A stretch of DNA of 59,314 nt from Chloroflexota bacterium (GCA_016190665.1 JACPQD010000008.1:1-59314); one strand, 5' to 3'; shown: positions 7,205 to 16,294, counted from the first letter of the stretch. The notes: generated from the letters alone by a model not told the origin. Translations and numbers: made by a program.

Positions 7205-10102
7205 ATGAACTCGGACTCGATACTTAAGGCCGTCTGGACAGGCGCTGTCGTTCTTGCAGTCCTCATATCCTGGACTTCCTCGGAGCTTCCAGCTTCGGCG
7301 CTGGGAGAGTTTCCGACGGGGACTTCGTTTGGGGACGCGCAGGAATACTCGTCAGAAGAAGCCGTGGAATTGGCCTCTCGTCACATAAGCAGACAGGCAG
7401 CCAGGGGCGCCATCCTGGAATGGCAGGACGCGGAGGCGGGGCCTGCGGTGGCCTATTATGACCTTCAGGGAGCGCTGGCAGCTTACGTGGTCGAGGTAAT
7501 CAGGAAAGGCCAGCAAGCGGGTTATGTGACCGTGAGCGCCCGGAAGATGCCGAATCCCATCCTGGAGTTCGGCCGGTCTCGGGCCTACCACGCGACGGAT
7601 CTGGGCTTCATCCCTTCGCTCATCGAATTGGGTCTCAGCGTTGAAACCGCGTACCCACGCTACCTTGGAGCCCTTTCATACTACTATTCCGCTATTCGAC
7701 CGGGCACCGGCGAAGCTTACCTGATAGAAATGCAGACCGGGAAGCCACGACCTGTTTCCTCCCTCGCGGTCCCGCAGTCTCTGCCGGTCTTGTCTTCGGG
7801 CAAGCTTACAGCACAGGGCGACCCGGGAGTGCAGGCGGCGCGTACCCTGGTGCTGACGGCGCCGAGGTACCGGCAGTTCTGGTACGGCCGGTGCAATACG
7901 GGATCAGTGCCGACAGCGGCGGGCATGCTGCTCAGCTACTGGGTTGAAAGGGGCTACTGGAACCTCATCGAAGGCGGCGCTACGGGCGACTACAAGAAGG
8001 CGATAACAAAGCTGCATGAGATTATGGGGACTTCTTGCGATGGGACGACGGGCGTGACTAACAATAGCGCCATAGCGCCAGCGCTCCTGTCTTACGCCAC
8101 GGAACGAGGGTACAGTTTCAGCGCCCAACTGCTGGAGGCCCCCACCTTTGACCAGTTTGTGGCTGAGATAAGCTCTTCACGATTGGTGATAGTCAACCTG
8201 GTGAAGTCCCGCGCCGATGCCCGTCACCCGGCCTACGGCAACGCTTCGGTGACAGGCATAGGTTACGATTACGACCCCCAAAATCCGGACTACCGCTACA
8301 TGGTCATCTCTGACACCCTGTCAACAAGTGACAGGTGGCTGCAATATGGGATCAACTACGCATCCATCAGTCTCAGCACGTTCATTCCGCCGTCCCCTAT
8401 TAACGCGCCTTTGCCCGCGCCCACCGGCACGCCCTTGCCCGCCGCGACGCCAGCGCCGAGTTACATCTCACCAGTGAAAGTCTCCGAGGACGGAGTGAGG
8501 TCGATGACGCCTGCGGTAGCCGTCGACGGCGCTGGCGTCGTGCATGTGGTCTGGTCAGGCCGTTTCCCGCAAAAGGAGGAGGTCTTCTATCGGTCCTGGA
8601 ACGGCACGGCCTGGTCGGAGATCGTCAATGTCTCGCAGAATACCGGGAGGTCCCTGGTCCCCTCTGTGGCTGCCGATTCCAGGGGCAATGTGCTTGTTAT
8701 CTGGCAAGATGACACCAAGGGCACCCTGGAAATACTCTACCGGCTGTGGAACGGCAGCGACTGGTCCAACACCATGAACCTCACTTCCGGCGGATGGTCC
8801 TTCTTCCCTTCCGTGGCCGTAGATCCGAAGGGAGTTGCGCACGTCGTCTGGATCAACCAGAATGGCGTCAACTACCGCCAGTTGCTTGGCGCCAGCCCCG
8901 CGGAGGCCAGACTCTCAGTAGGCATCGGCGATTCCTGGGACCCGGTGGTGACCACAGACGCGACCGGCAATGCCCACGCCGTCTGGCACTCTAAGGCCAC
9001 GCCGAGTGAGTCTGGAATCCTGCATCGCCGTTGGGACGGCGCCGCCTGGTCCCCCATTGACAATCTGCGCCAGAATGGCGAAGATTCCCTCGCTCCATCG
9101 ATCGCCGTGGATTCCAGCGGAAATGTGCATGCGGTTTGGCAGGACAATGCTACTACAGGGAACCCCCGGATTTCTTACCGGCGCTGGAATGGCAGAGTCT
9201 GGCTGCCTCCCGAGGATATATCCCCGGACAGCGGTTATCCTTCGGATCCCCTGGTGGCTGCGGGCTCGGATGGCAGTGTGCACGTGGTCTGGCGTGGCAA
9301 CACTTCGGGTAACTATGAAATACTCCACCGTCAGTGGAACGGCAGCGAGTGGTCGCCCATTGAGAACTTATCCCAGAATAGCGGATCGTCCAAGCACCCA
9401 AGGCTCGCCGTTGATTCGAGCGGCAGGGCGCATGCTGTCTGGGAGGATGATACTTCAGGCACCGAGGAGATCCTGTACGCCTCTCGTCTGCTTGTGGACG
9501 CCGGTCCTGCGCGCACTCCCACCCCCTCACCCATTCCATCCCCTACACCCGCCCCGGCGCCAACGTTAACGGCCACGCCGGGACCCGTTAACCCAAGCAA
9601 CCTGGTTCTCGCTAGCGGATGGAACTTGATTTCCATACCCAGGGCCCTCGCTAACGGAAGCGTGCCCAGCGTCTTCGGCGGCGTCAGCACGGTTGAGAAG
9701 CTGTACGAGTTTTCCTCCGGCAACTGGAGAATCGCCACTTTTGATGGCGGCGCCTGGAGCGGCGTCCCGATTGAACTGGTCCCGGGTCCCGCTTACTGGG
9801 TCAAAGCCGGGGCGCCCACCACGATAGCCCTGAACTACAAGCCTGCCGACCCTCTGGCGCCGGCGCCTCCCTACCCCCTCCAGGCGGGCTGGAACTTCAT
9901 AGGTTACACCACGCTGACTTTGAGCCCAGCCAAGCCCGTCAGCGAGTACCTGGGCAGCCTCGCCGGCAAGTGGACTGTGTTATATAGCTACGACCCGGTC
10001 GCGGGCTTCGAGCTGTCCAAGCCGGGCCTTGGCTTTCCAAATATGGAGCTTTTCCGGGGATATGGCGTGCACCTGGCTGAGGCGGCGACGCTGGTGCCGT
10101 AG
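7205..10102 (+). CDS. Secreted C39-like / seven-repeat propeller protein with conserved C-terminal domain
   Basis: A 965-residue exported protein. ATG 7205 gives a clear signal peptide (hydrophobic WTGAVVLAVLISWTSS, then ASA) with GAGGGGGAG upstream. The longer frame from 7112 lacks this. About residues 200-390 resemble a C39-type papain-like peptidase, but the usual CGPTA is GSVPTAAGMLLSYW here and the usual His before GYD is Asn/Ala (GNASVTGIGYD). Catalysis is therefore doubtful. Seven repeats of about 49 residues follow (VHVVW..., EILYRRWNG.., WSPIENLSQN), one of them abridged, suggesting a seven-bladed propeller. Then come a Thr-Pro linker and a roughly 165-residue domain starting GWNLISIP and ending ATLVP. 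It is probably cell-surface; its substrate is unknown. Confidence 0.85.
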   Translation: MNSDSILKAVWTGAVVLAVLISWTSSELPASALGEFPTGTSFGDAQEYSSEEAVELASRHISRQAARGAILEWQDAEAGPAVAYYDLQGALAAYVVEVIRKGQQAGYVTVSARKMPNPILEFGRSRAYHATDLGFIPSLIELGLSVETAYPRYLGALSYYYSAIRPGTGEAYLIEMQTGKPRPVSSLAVPQSLPVLSSGKLTAQGDPGVQAARTLVLTAPRYRQFWYGRCNTGSVPTAAGMLLSYWVERGYWNLIEGGATGDYKKAITKLHEIMGTSCDGTTGVTNNSAIAPALLSYATERGYSFSAQLLEAPTFDQFVAEISSSRLVIVNLVKSRADARHPAYGNASVTGIGYDYDPQNPDYRYMVISDTLSTSDRWLQYGINYASISLSTFIPPSPINAPLPAPTGTPLPAATPAPSYISPVKVSEDGVRSMTPAVAVDGAGVVHVVWSGRFPQKEEVFYRSWNGTAWSEIVNVSQNTGRSLVPSVAADSRGNVLVIWQDDTKGTLEILYRLWNGSDWSNTMNLTSGGWSFFPSVAVDPKGVAHVVWINQNGVNYRQLLGASPAEARLSVGIGDSWDPVVTTDATGNAHAVWHSKATPSESGILHRRWDGAAWSPIDNLRQNGEDSLAPSIAVDSSGNVHAVWQDNATTGNPRISYRRWNGRVWLPPEDISPDSGYPSDPLVAAGSDGSVHVVWRGNTSGNYEILHRQWNGSEWSPIENLSQNSGSSKHPRLAVDSSGRAHAVWEDDTSGTEEILYASRLLVDAGPARTPTPSPIPSPTPAPAPTLTATPGPVNPSNLVLASGWNLISIPRALANGSVPSVFGGVSTVEKLYEFSSGNWRIATFDGGAWSGVPIELVPGPAYWVKAGAPTTIALNYKPADPLAPAPPYPLQAGWNFIGYTTLTLSPAKPVSEYLGSLAGKWTVLYSYDPVAGFELSKPGLGFPNMELFRGYGVHLAEAATLVP

Positions 10103-10322
10103 GCGGGGTCAAGGAGAAACGGAAGCGCGGAGCACAAAGTATGAAACATGAAGTCCTCCCCACTCCTCGCTTCGCGCTCTCGGCACTCCGTGTCTACCAG
10201 TGTTTCCCAACCCCGTGCGGGATGCCGATGCGTCGGGAATTCCGTGGTTCCGTTCTTGTCCGTTTCTGGAATGCCATACTTCTCTCCGTTAATCAGGCTA
10301 GCGTTGGGGGGAGGCGGAGGAT

Positions 10323-11273
10323 ATGAATAAGATACTTCCATCGGAGATAACGCCGGAGCACGTGTACCTCTCCCGGCGCAGGTTCCTGGCGAGCGCTGGC
10401 ATTCTGGCGGCGAGTGCGCTGGTTGGTGCGGCTTGCCGGAGGAGCGACCCTCTCGCGGGGCTGCCCTCTTCCGACTATTGCGAGTCCGCAAAGGCAAGCA
10501 AGAGCACGGACGAACTCGGTGATCGTCTCACTGAGTGCACGTCGGTTATCAGCTACAACAACTTCTACGAGTTCAGCTTTGACAAGGACGATGTCGCGCA
10601 GCGAGCGCGGGACTTCAAGACGTCGCCGTGGGCCATCGAGGTCGGGGGCCTGGTCAACCGGCCCGGAACGTACGATATCGACGGCCTGCGACGAAAGTTC
10701 GCCGAAGAAGAGCGAATCTACCGGATGCGCTGCGTGGAGGCCTGGTCAATGGTTATCCCCTGGCTGGGCTTCCCCCTGGCGAAGCTGATGCAGGAGGTGG
10801 AGCCCACATCGAGAGCCAAATACGTGCGCTTCGAGACGCTCTTCGATCCGCAGCAGATGCCGGGGCAAAAGGACGAGATGCTGAGCTGGCCGTACGTCGA
10901 GGGCCTGCGCCTCGACGAAGCCATGCACGACTTTACTCTGCTGGCAACGGGCATTTACGGCAAACCCCTATTGCCTCAGAACGGAGCGCCGATCAGGCTG
11001 GTAGTGCCCTGGAAGTACGGGTTCAAGAACATAAAATCCATCGCGAAGATCGATCTCGTAGAAGAAATGCCGGTGTCCTTCTGGATGACGGCATCGCCCC
11101 GCGAGTACGGGTTCTATGCCAACGTCAACCCCAACGTGGCCCATCCGCGTTGGTCGCAATCCAGCGAGCGCCGCATAGGCGAGGCGGGCAGGCGAGATAC
11201 GGTGCTCTTCAACGGATACGCTGACCAGGCGGCGCGGCTTTACGAAGGCCTTGACCTCAGCAAATTCTACTGA
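10323..11273 (+). CDS. msrP: Protein-methionine-sulfoxide reductase, molybdopterin subunit MsrP
   Basis: A 316-residue molybdoenzyme of the YedY/sulfite-oxidase fold that repairs methionine sulfoxide in exported proteins. A twin-arginine signal is visible ([11 protein letters not shown], residues 16-26) and may end in a lipid-attached Cys (GAACRR). The molybdenum-ligand Cys137 lies in [31 protein letters not shown] and the [12 protein letters not shown] end are family hallmarks. ATG has GGAGGAT upstream. Its TGA overlaps the start of msrQ by one base, so the two are coupled. Full length. A repair role fits the many secreted proteins nearby, but that is inference. Confidence 0.95.
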   Translation: MNKILPSEITPEHVYLSRRRFLASAGILAASALVGAACRRSDPLAGLPSSDYCESAKASKSTDELGDRLTECTSVISYNNFYEFSFDKDDVAQRARDFKTSPWAIEVGGLVNRPGTYDIDGLRRKFAEEERIYRMRCVEAWSMVIPWLGFPLAKLMQEVEPTSRAKYVRFETLFDPQQMPGQKDEMLSWPYVEGLRLDEAMHDFTLLATGIYGKPLLPQNGAPIRLVVPWKYGFKNIKSIAKIDLVEEMPVSFWMTASPREYGFYANVNPNVAHPRWSQSSERRIGEAGRRDTVLFNGYADQAARLYEGLDLSKFY

Positions 11274-11872
11274 TGTATGTCATCAGGGACCTCTCGCCAA
11301 GGATCGTGGTCCACGTCGGGGCGCTTTTCCCGCTGGCCTTGATCGGCTGGGACCTCGCGCAGGGCCAGTTGACGGCTAACCCCATAGAGCAAATCCAGCT
11401 CCGCACCGGCAAGACAGCCCTGGTCCTTCTGGCCCTCTCCCTGGCCTGCCGGCCGGCCGCCAATCTTCTCGGATTGAGTCAACTGCTGACTCTCCGCCGC
11501 CTGTTGGGCCTGTACGCCTTCCTGTACGTCAGCCTTCATTTGCTGAACTTCGTGGGGATTGATTACGGCTTCAACTTCCGCCTGATCCAGAAGGACGCGC
11601 TCGTCGAGAAGCGTTTCATAGCGGCCGGCCTCCTCGCCTTTCTCTGCCTTCTGCCGGCGGCGCTAACCTCTACCGAGGGATGGAAGAGACGGTTAGGGAG
11701 AGGATGGTGTGCGTTGCATTTCCTCGTTTACCCCGGCGCCGTGCTGGCCGTGACTCACTATGTCTGGCAGACGAAGATCGACCTTCGCCAGCCGATCCTT
11801 TACGCGTCAGTAGTGGTCTTGATTTTGGCTTTCCGCCTCCCCGGCGTGGACAGAGTTTTCCTTCGGCGTTGA
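11273..11872 (+). CDS. msrQ: Heme-binding membrane subunit MsrQ
   Basis: A 199-residue integral membrane protein with about six hydrophobic segments, in the ferric-reductase-like transmembrane family. It passes quinol or flavin electrons through heme to MsrP. Family marks: the start RDLSPRIVVHVGALFPLALI, the loop ANPIEQIQLRTGKTAL, and conserved histidines in YVSLHLLNFVGIDYG and LHFLVYPGAVLAVTHYVW. The TGATG overlap with msrP supports this start. Full length and confident. Confidence 0.94.
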   Translation: MYVIRDLSPRIVVHVGALFPLALIGWDLAQGQLTANPIEQIQLRTGKTALVLLALSLACRPAANLLGLSQLLTLRRLLGLYAFLYVSLHLLNFVGIDYGFNFRLIQKDALVEKRFIAAGLLAFLCLLPAALTSTEGWKRRLGRGWCALHFLVYPGAVLAVTHYVWQTKIDLRQPILYASVVVLILAFRLPGVDRVFLRR

Positions 11873-11909
11873 GGAGGAACGCGCCGCCCGGCCGCCAGGA
11901 AAGGTTGCA

Positions 11910-11938
11910 TTGACAGGGCGGCCCTTGTATGGTATACA
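11910..11938 (+). promoter_or_regulatory. Strong sigma70-type promoter upstream of riboswitch 1
   Basis: A perfect TTGACA (11910-11915) and TATACA (11933-11938) with exactly 17 bases between them. Transcription would start near 11945 and run through the riboswitch into the lipoprotein gene. Confidence 0.8.
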
Positions 11939-11997
11939 TTTATCAACGCTAACTGAGATGCTGCGGAGGTACAGCGGCCGGGCCCACGCCGGGTGAA

Positions 11998-12130
11998 AAG
12001 AATACGGCCGAATTCCCGTTTTGGGAAGCGGAGGAACCAATCGTGGGGTGAATCCCGACCGGAGTCGGGAAGGGCAGCTCTTTCAGCCCGAACCCGTCAG
12101 CTAACTTCGCCGGCACTTGAAGGAGTCCAA
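11998..12130 (+). promoter_or_regulatory. Cyclic di-AMP riboswitch (ydaO/yuaA type), copy 1
   Basis: The conserved core of the ydaO aptamer is readable: GCGGAGGAACCAA, then GGGGTGAATCC, a variable hairpin (CCCGACCGGAGTCGGG), AGGGC, a loop, then CCCGAACCCGTCAGCTAAC and GGCACTTGAAGGAG. It is followed directly by a terminator-like hairpin, consistent with an OFF switch when c-di-AMP is high. It lies between a strong promoter and a solute-binding lipoprotein gene. A near-identical copy lies at 15093-15222. Recognition is by motif only; no covariance search was run. Confidence 0.85.
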
Positions 12131-12131
12131 T

Positions 12132-12171
12132 GGGAGCCGAGGGTGTCTGCACCCTGGACTCCCTGCTTTTA
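12132..12171 (+). terminator. Terminator hairpin, riboswitch 1 expression platform
   Basis: GGGAG...AGGGTG and CACCCT...CTCCC form a stem followed by TGCTTTT. Its position just after the aptamer suggests ligand-controlled attenuation. Confidence 0.65.
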
Positions 12172-12243
12172 ATTGCCCGGATAGACGTGGCTTCCCGAGA
12201 ACCGGGTCGAGGGGATGGCCCCCGTCGATGGAGGAGGTTAATC

Positions 12244-13926
12244 GTGGAAACAAGAAAGATCACCCTGCTCACTTGTCTGACGGTCCTCGGCGTGTTGCTG
12301 GCAGGCTGCGCCCCGGCGACGCCGCCGGCTGCTCCGAAACCGGCGGCACCCGCAGCCGCGCCAACCACGCCGGCTGCCAAGCCGGCCGCTCCTGCGGCGA
12401 CGCCGAAGGCGGCGGGGGAACAGCCTCGCTACGGGGGGATTCTCACTATCGCTAATGGGGGGGAGCCGCCAAGCCTGGATATTCATCGCGAAGAGACCAC
12501 CTTCACCACCTCCATAACGTCGGGGACCTACAATGGGATAGTGAAGTACGATCCGGCGGCCTGGCCAGAATCAAAAGTTGTCGCCGACCTGGCAACGAGC
12601 TGGGAAGCCAGCGGCGATGGCAAAGTCTACACCTTCCGCATGGCCAAAGGAGTGAAGTGGCACGACGGCGCTCCCTTTACAGCGGAGGACGCCAAATATA
12701 CTATCGATAGAATCCGGGACCCCAAACTGGGTGTAACGGTCAGCCCCAGGCGGCAGTGGTTTGACACCGACGTGGTCAGCATGGATACGCCGGACGAAAG
12801 CACCCTCAAGATAACGCTTAAGAGTCCGAAGGCTTCCTTCCTTTCCTTGCTGGCCGCGGAGTATAACAAGGTCTTGCCCAAGCACGTCGCGACGCAGAAA
12901 GACATGAGGAACGTCATTGTGGGGACGGGGCCCTTCAAGTTCAAGGAATACACAAGCGGCGTGAGCTGGGAGCTGGTGAAGAATCCCGATTATTTCGTCA
13001 AGGGCCGGCCCTACCTGGACGGGGTCAAGTCCTACATAATCCTGGATTCCTTCACCCGGTTCGCTGCCCTCAGGACCAAGAGCGTCCTCTGGATGGCGCC
13101 CTTCCCGTATATGAGTGCAGGCCAGACGAAAGTGATTGAAGAGCAGCTATCAGACAAGATAGCTCTGGCATGGGGATTCCATCCCGCCTGGTACGGCGTG
13201 ATCTTCAACCTAACTAAATCGCCGTGGAGCGACGTTCGGGTGCGCCAGGCGGTGACTCTCACCTTTGACCGGAAGAAAATGGTGGCCATCGGTGTGGAAG
13301 GGGCTGGCGTGGTGGCCATGGCCGCCCAGCCGCCCGGGGAGTATACCCTTCCCGAGGAAGAGATGAAAAAGGTGCCCGGCTATGAAAAGCCGGACCTGGA
13401 AGCCGCCAGGAAGCTGATGGCTGAGGCTGGTCTCGCTAACGGGTTCAAGGCTGAGGCCGTCGTCCGGGGCGTCAAGCCTCACCAGGATATGGGCATCCTG
13501 GCGAAGGACGCCATGGCGCAGATCGGCATTACCCTGGACTTCAAGGTGGTGGAGACGGGAGTCTACAAAGACTTGATATTCAGGAAGGCCTTCGATGTCA
13601 ACCCTCTCGGCTGGGGCGTTGCCGTCACGGACCCGGACGTCAGCCTGGGCGACTACTACGTGACCGGCTCTTCCCGGAATGCCGGCGGGTACAGCAATCC
13701 CAGGTATGACGAGATGTTCGCCAAGCAGTCGGCAACCCTGGACAAGGCGGAACGCCGTAAGATCGTCTGGGAGATGCAGAGGATATTGCTCAAAGACGTG
13801 CCGATCGCTCTAGCTTACTGGGTTAACGTCCCCTATGCCTGGTGGAAAGAGGTAAAGGGCTTTAAGCCGCCCGTAAGCTTTATCAATGCCTTTGGCGGCT
13901 ACCCGGACATGTGGATCGCCAAGTGA
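12244..13926 (+). CDS. ABC transporter substrate-binding lipoprotein, family 5 (riboswitch-controlled)
   Basis: A 560-residue SBP_bac_5 protein. GTG 12244 is chosen because GGAGGAGGTTAATC precedes it and it gives a proper lipoprotein signal (VLGVLLAGCAPA). The longer frame from 12130 would translate riboswitch and terminator sequence. After a Pro/Ala linker (PAAPKPAAPAAAP), PRYGGILTIANGGEPPSLDIH begins the binding domain. The signature WEASGDGKVYTF...GVKWHDGAPFTAEDAKYT follows. It is a paralogue of the minus-strand gene ending at 31639, which shares LDIH, HPAWYGV and other blocks. The c-di-AMP riboswitch links its expression to osmotic or envelope signalling, so an osmolyte-like ligand is possible but unproven. 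Confidence 0.92.
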   Translation: METRKITLLTCLTVLGVLLAGCAPATPPAAPKPAAPAAAPTTPAAKPAAPAATPKAAGEQPRYGGILTIANGGEPPSLDIHREETTFTTSITSGTYNGIVKYDPAAWPESKVVADLATSWEASGDGKVYTFRMAKGVKWHDGAPFTAEDAKYTIDRIRDPKLGVTVSPRRQWFDTDVVSMDTPDESTLKITLKSPKASFLSLLAAEYNKVLPKHVATQKDMRNVIVGTGPFKFKEYTSGVSWELVKNPDYFVKGRPYLDGVKSYIILDSFTRFAALRTKSVLWMAPFPYMSAGQTKVIEEQLSDKIALAWGFHPAWYGVIFNLTKSPWSDVRVRQAVTLTFDRKKMVAIGVEGAGVVAMAAQPPGEYTLPEEEMKKVPGYEKPDLEAARKLMAEAGLANGFKAEAVVRGVKPHQDMGILAKDAMAQIGITLDFKVVETGVYKDLIFRKAFDVNPLGWGVAVTDPDVSLGDYYVTGSSRNAGGYSNPRYDEMFAKQSATLDKAERRKIVWEMQRILLKDVPIALAYWVNVPYAWWKEVKGFKPPVSFINAFGGYPDMWIAK

Positions 13927-13950
13927 GATGGCTGACTTGAGTTGGCTGCC

Positions 13951-14196
13951 ATGTTGATTTTGAAAGGCTGTCCTCGTTGCCGCGGCGACGTGGTCAATGA
14001 GCGAGACAGGTACGGTGAATTCGCCCAGTGTCTCCAGTGCGGCCATCTGTCCAGCCCGGGGGGCTCGTCGGAAGGCAAGGCAAACGCCCGCGAAGAGGAG
14101 CGAGTGCGCCAAGCCGTCGGTCAGAGACATGACCCGGCCGGCCCAAACTTGAGGGGAGAGGCAGAAGCTGCTGGTGGCTTCCGAGATTCAGGCTGA
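13951..14196 (+). CDS. Small zinc-ribbon protein, copy 1
   Basis: A predicted 81-residue protein whose N-terminal 30 residues form a zinc ribbon: KGCPRCRGDVVNERDRYGEF then CLQCGHL. The two CxxC pairs are 20 residues apart. The rest is charged and low in hydrophobics. ATG 13951 aligns with the GTG start of the paralogue at 18335, so I prefer it to the upstream TTG 13942. The reading frame and downstream DNA are duplicated at 18.3-18.6 kb. The function is unknown; it could be a regulator or RNA/DNA binder. Confidence 0.6.
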   Translation: MLILKGCPRCRGDVVNERDRYGEFAQCLQCGHLSSPGGSSEGKANAREEERVRQAVGQRHDPAGPNLRGEAEAAGGFRDSG

Positions 14197-14274
14197 TCGC
14201 CGCTCGGCCCAGCGCGACTGTTTTCCAAGGGCAAATCTCGGGCATCGAACATCGGCGCACGCGCCGCCTGCGGC

Positions 14275-14420
14275 GCGTGCGCTGTTCTTTGTCCAGTTTT
14301 CCGTTTTTCGCCGCCCGCCCTGAGGGTCATGCAGGGGAGAAATCGCTGCTTGGCCGTTACTGTCACCCTGTGGGCGACGAGCGGGAATACTCGGCTTTCA
14401 AAAATGCTCGCAGCGCGCGC
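14275..14420 (-). pseudogene. Decayed 3' end of an amidohydrolase gene
   Basis: The minus-strand frame reads FESRVFPLV, AKQRFLPCMTLRAGG and GQ. This aligns with the C-terminus of the intact amidohydrolase at 18585-19730 (FELAEGKFPLV, ATQRFLPYMTLRAGK, NGK). No catalytic part is present. Together with the zinc-ribbon copy it marks a segmental duplication of the 18.3-18.75 kb region. Confidence 0.65.
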
Positions 14421-14674
14421 AAGCGCGTCCAATTCATTGGCGAAACCTGAAGTGATTATTGTTAACTAGCTCTTCTGGTTTTCATGGGCGAACTAAGAGT
14501 TGAGAATACAACCGACGGCTTAAAGAATAATAACTCTTGGGATAGTTCGGATTTTACTCTGTTGGGCGATGCACGGGATTTCTGGCGCAATTATGATTTT
14601 ATTGAGTTTGGCGCCACCAGATCTTGTCCTCTCAAGCGTATCGAGACCGCGCCAACGGCGCAGCAGTATCCTCC

Positions 14675-14715
14675 AATGCTGAGACCGCGAGTCGCACGCG
14701 GTCTCAGCATTTTTG
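14675..14715 (+). terminator. Strong intrinsic terminator, no obvious upstream gene
   Basis: A perfect stem, AATGCTGAGACCGCG (14675-14689) with its complement ending at 14711, loop AGTCGCA, followed by TTTTT. No convincing plus-strand gene lies just upstream (14421-14675), so a small RNA may end here. The flanking DNA at 14716-14980 shows nothing recognisable. Confidence 0.75.
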
Positions 14716-14980
14716 GCAGCGGCCGGCGGCTTCCGCCCCATGGCCTGCGTGAGCTAAAATGGGTCACCTGCGACACAGCGGGGCGGCGCCGGGGGTGGCG
14801 GGGCTTATTCAGGACAAGGTCAAGAAACGGTGGCCGCTCGGTGCAAGAGAAGCGCTCCTCGGTCCCAGCATGGCCCTCTTGGCCGGCGACAGCCCTCCAG
14901 GAAGGAAGGACACGTCTTTTTTGCCCCCAGCACCCGATTGCGCCAGATCACTCACGGATTTGGGAGCTGTCCGTCCGTAC

Positions 14981-15010
14981 TTGACAAGGCGTCCCATTGT
15001 GTGATATAGG
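14981..15010 (+). promoter_or_regulatory. Promoter upstream of riboswitch 2
   Basis: TTGACA (14981-14986) and TATAGG (15005-15010) are 18 bases apart; GATATA at 15003 would give 16. It is placed to drive the second riboswitch and the LuxR-type gene. Confidence 0.6.
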
Positions 15011-15092
15011 TCTTTCACTATTATTCTAGAACGTCACCAGCGACCAGAAGGAGACAAGCCGCCAGGCATTTGCCAGACAGAGACGAGCAAAG

Positions 15093-15222
15093 ATAATACG
15101 GCCGAGTCCCCGTCTGGGGAGCGGAGGGACCAATTCTTGGGGTGAATCCCGACCGGAGTCGGGAAGGGCAATTCTTTCAGCCCGAACCCGTCAGCTAACT
15201 TCGCAGGCACTTGAAGGAGTCC
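15093..15222 (+). promoter_or_regulatory. Cyclic di-AMP riboswitch (ydaO/yuaA type), copy 2
   Basis: It carries the same core as copy 1: GCGGAGGGACCAA, GGGGTGAATCC, the identical CCCGACCGGAGTCGGG hairpin, AGGGC, CCCGAACCCGTCAGCTAAC, and GGCACTTGAAGGAG. Differences from copy 1 lie mainly in loops. It precedes a terminator hairpin and then a LuxR-family regulator gene, so a c-di-AMP signal is likely to control a transcription factor here. Confidence 0.85.
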
Positions 15223-15227
15223 AGAAG

Positions 15228-15265
15228 GAGCCGAAGGTGCTTGCGCCTCAGGCTCTTTGCTTTTT
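15228..15265 (+). terminator. Terminator hairpin, riboswitch 2 expression platform
   Basis: GAGCC...AGGTGC and GCGCCT...GGCTC form a stem, followed by TTTGCTTTTT. It lies directly after the aptamer and about 80 bases before the regulator start codon. Confidence 0.7.
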
Positions 15266-15346
15266 GGCGGCCCGCCAGCGTCACGCTCAAGATGGTAGTA
15301 TCCGAGGTTGTCCAGTATGACAGGCAGCAAACCAGGGGGTTGAGCA

Positions 15347-16042
15347 ATGGAGCGAGAGGCTCCTCCTATTTCGGACGGCGATAGCTCGGTAGTGTTGGCT
15401 CACCCCAATATGCTGACGCGCGAGGCCATCTCCAGGATCCTCGGGGATGCCGGTTTTCAGCTTATGGGGCAGACAGACGACCTCCGCACGCTGCATGGAC
15501 TGGTGGTCCGGCATCACCCCAAGGTGATAGTCGTTCATAGAGAGACCCTGGGATTCGAGCCTAACGCCGTCAGCGACCTCGTGGACAAGGCGCCTGGCTC
15601 GTTTGTTGTGGTGCTCGTGCGACCCCAGTCGCCTGGGTTGGTCACGCCTGCTTTGCGGCAGGGAGCTAGAGGGTATTTGTCCGTAAACCTCTGTCCGGAG
15701 GATTTCGTTCATTCCTTGCGCATGATCCAGAAAGGAAGTGTCGTCGTTTCCCCCGGAATGGCGGATAGTTTAAGGGCAGAGCTGACCAGCTTGCGCCAGC
15801 CCAAGCCGAAGGATGACCTGAGCTGCCGCGAGCGGGAAGTGCTGCATCTGTTGTCCGAGGGCGCTACCAACCGGGAGATCGCACAGGACTTAATCATCTC
15901 GGAGCACACCGTAAAGGTCCACCTTCGGGGCATATTGAACAAGCTCAACCTGCGCAACCGCCAGCAAGCCGCGGCCTACGCGGTCCGTGAGCAGCTGAGC
16001 GAGCCCCCCAGCTTTGAGGAGATGTCACGGGTAGCTACGTAG
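15347..16042 (+). CDS. LuxR-family regulator with atypical receiver domain
   Basis: A 231-residue NarL/FixJ-like protein. Residues 14-130 have the receiver fold, but the acidic pocket reads LAHPN instead of paired acids. The phosphoacceptor strand ends VVHRET (His64) where Asp is expected. It probably does not accept phosphate. Residues about 160-220 are a LuxR helix-turn-helix: LSCREREVLHLLSEGATNREIA and SEHTVKVHLRGILNKL. ATG has GGGGGTTG upstream. It follows c-di-AMP riboswitch 2, so control may be by abundance rather than phosphorylation. No sensor kinase lies nearby. The target genes are unknown. Confidence 0.88.
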   Translation: MEREAPPISDGDSSVVLAHPNMLTREAISRILGDAGFQLMGQTDDLRTLHGLVVRHHPKVIVVHRETLGFEPNAVSDLVDKAPGSFVVVLVRPQSPGLVTPALRQGARGYLSVNLCPEDFVHSLRMIQKGSVVVSPGMADSLRAELTSLRQPKPKDDLSCREREVLHLLSEGATNREIAQDLIISEHTVKVHLRGILNKLNLRNRQQAAAYAVREQLSEPPSFEEMSRVAT

Positions 16043-16294
16043 CAACGTCCTGACTGCTCTCCACCTCCATTGTTCCCGAACCCCCCTACAATCTCGCACC
16101 TGGCCTAACCCGAATCATCGTCCGAATTCTTCCGTCTCCCCGGGTGATTATCAATCCGAAATGATTATTTTCCGTTTACTTCTTTTGGACATGGTCGTTT
16201 TCATGAAGAATGAATACTTGCCGATGGTATTAGTTTACAATAATCCTTCAAGTGACTTAGATTCTATCCCCGTAGGCGATGTATCGAGTTCCTA

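Noticed and set aside
12130..12243. N-terminal extension of the lipoprotein gene from 12130
   Set aside because: It would translate the riboswitch terminator. GTG 12244 has a strong RBS and yields a proper lipoprotein signal.
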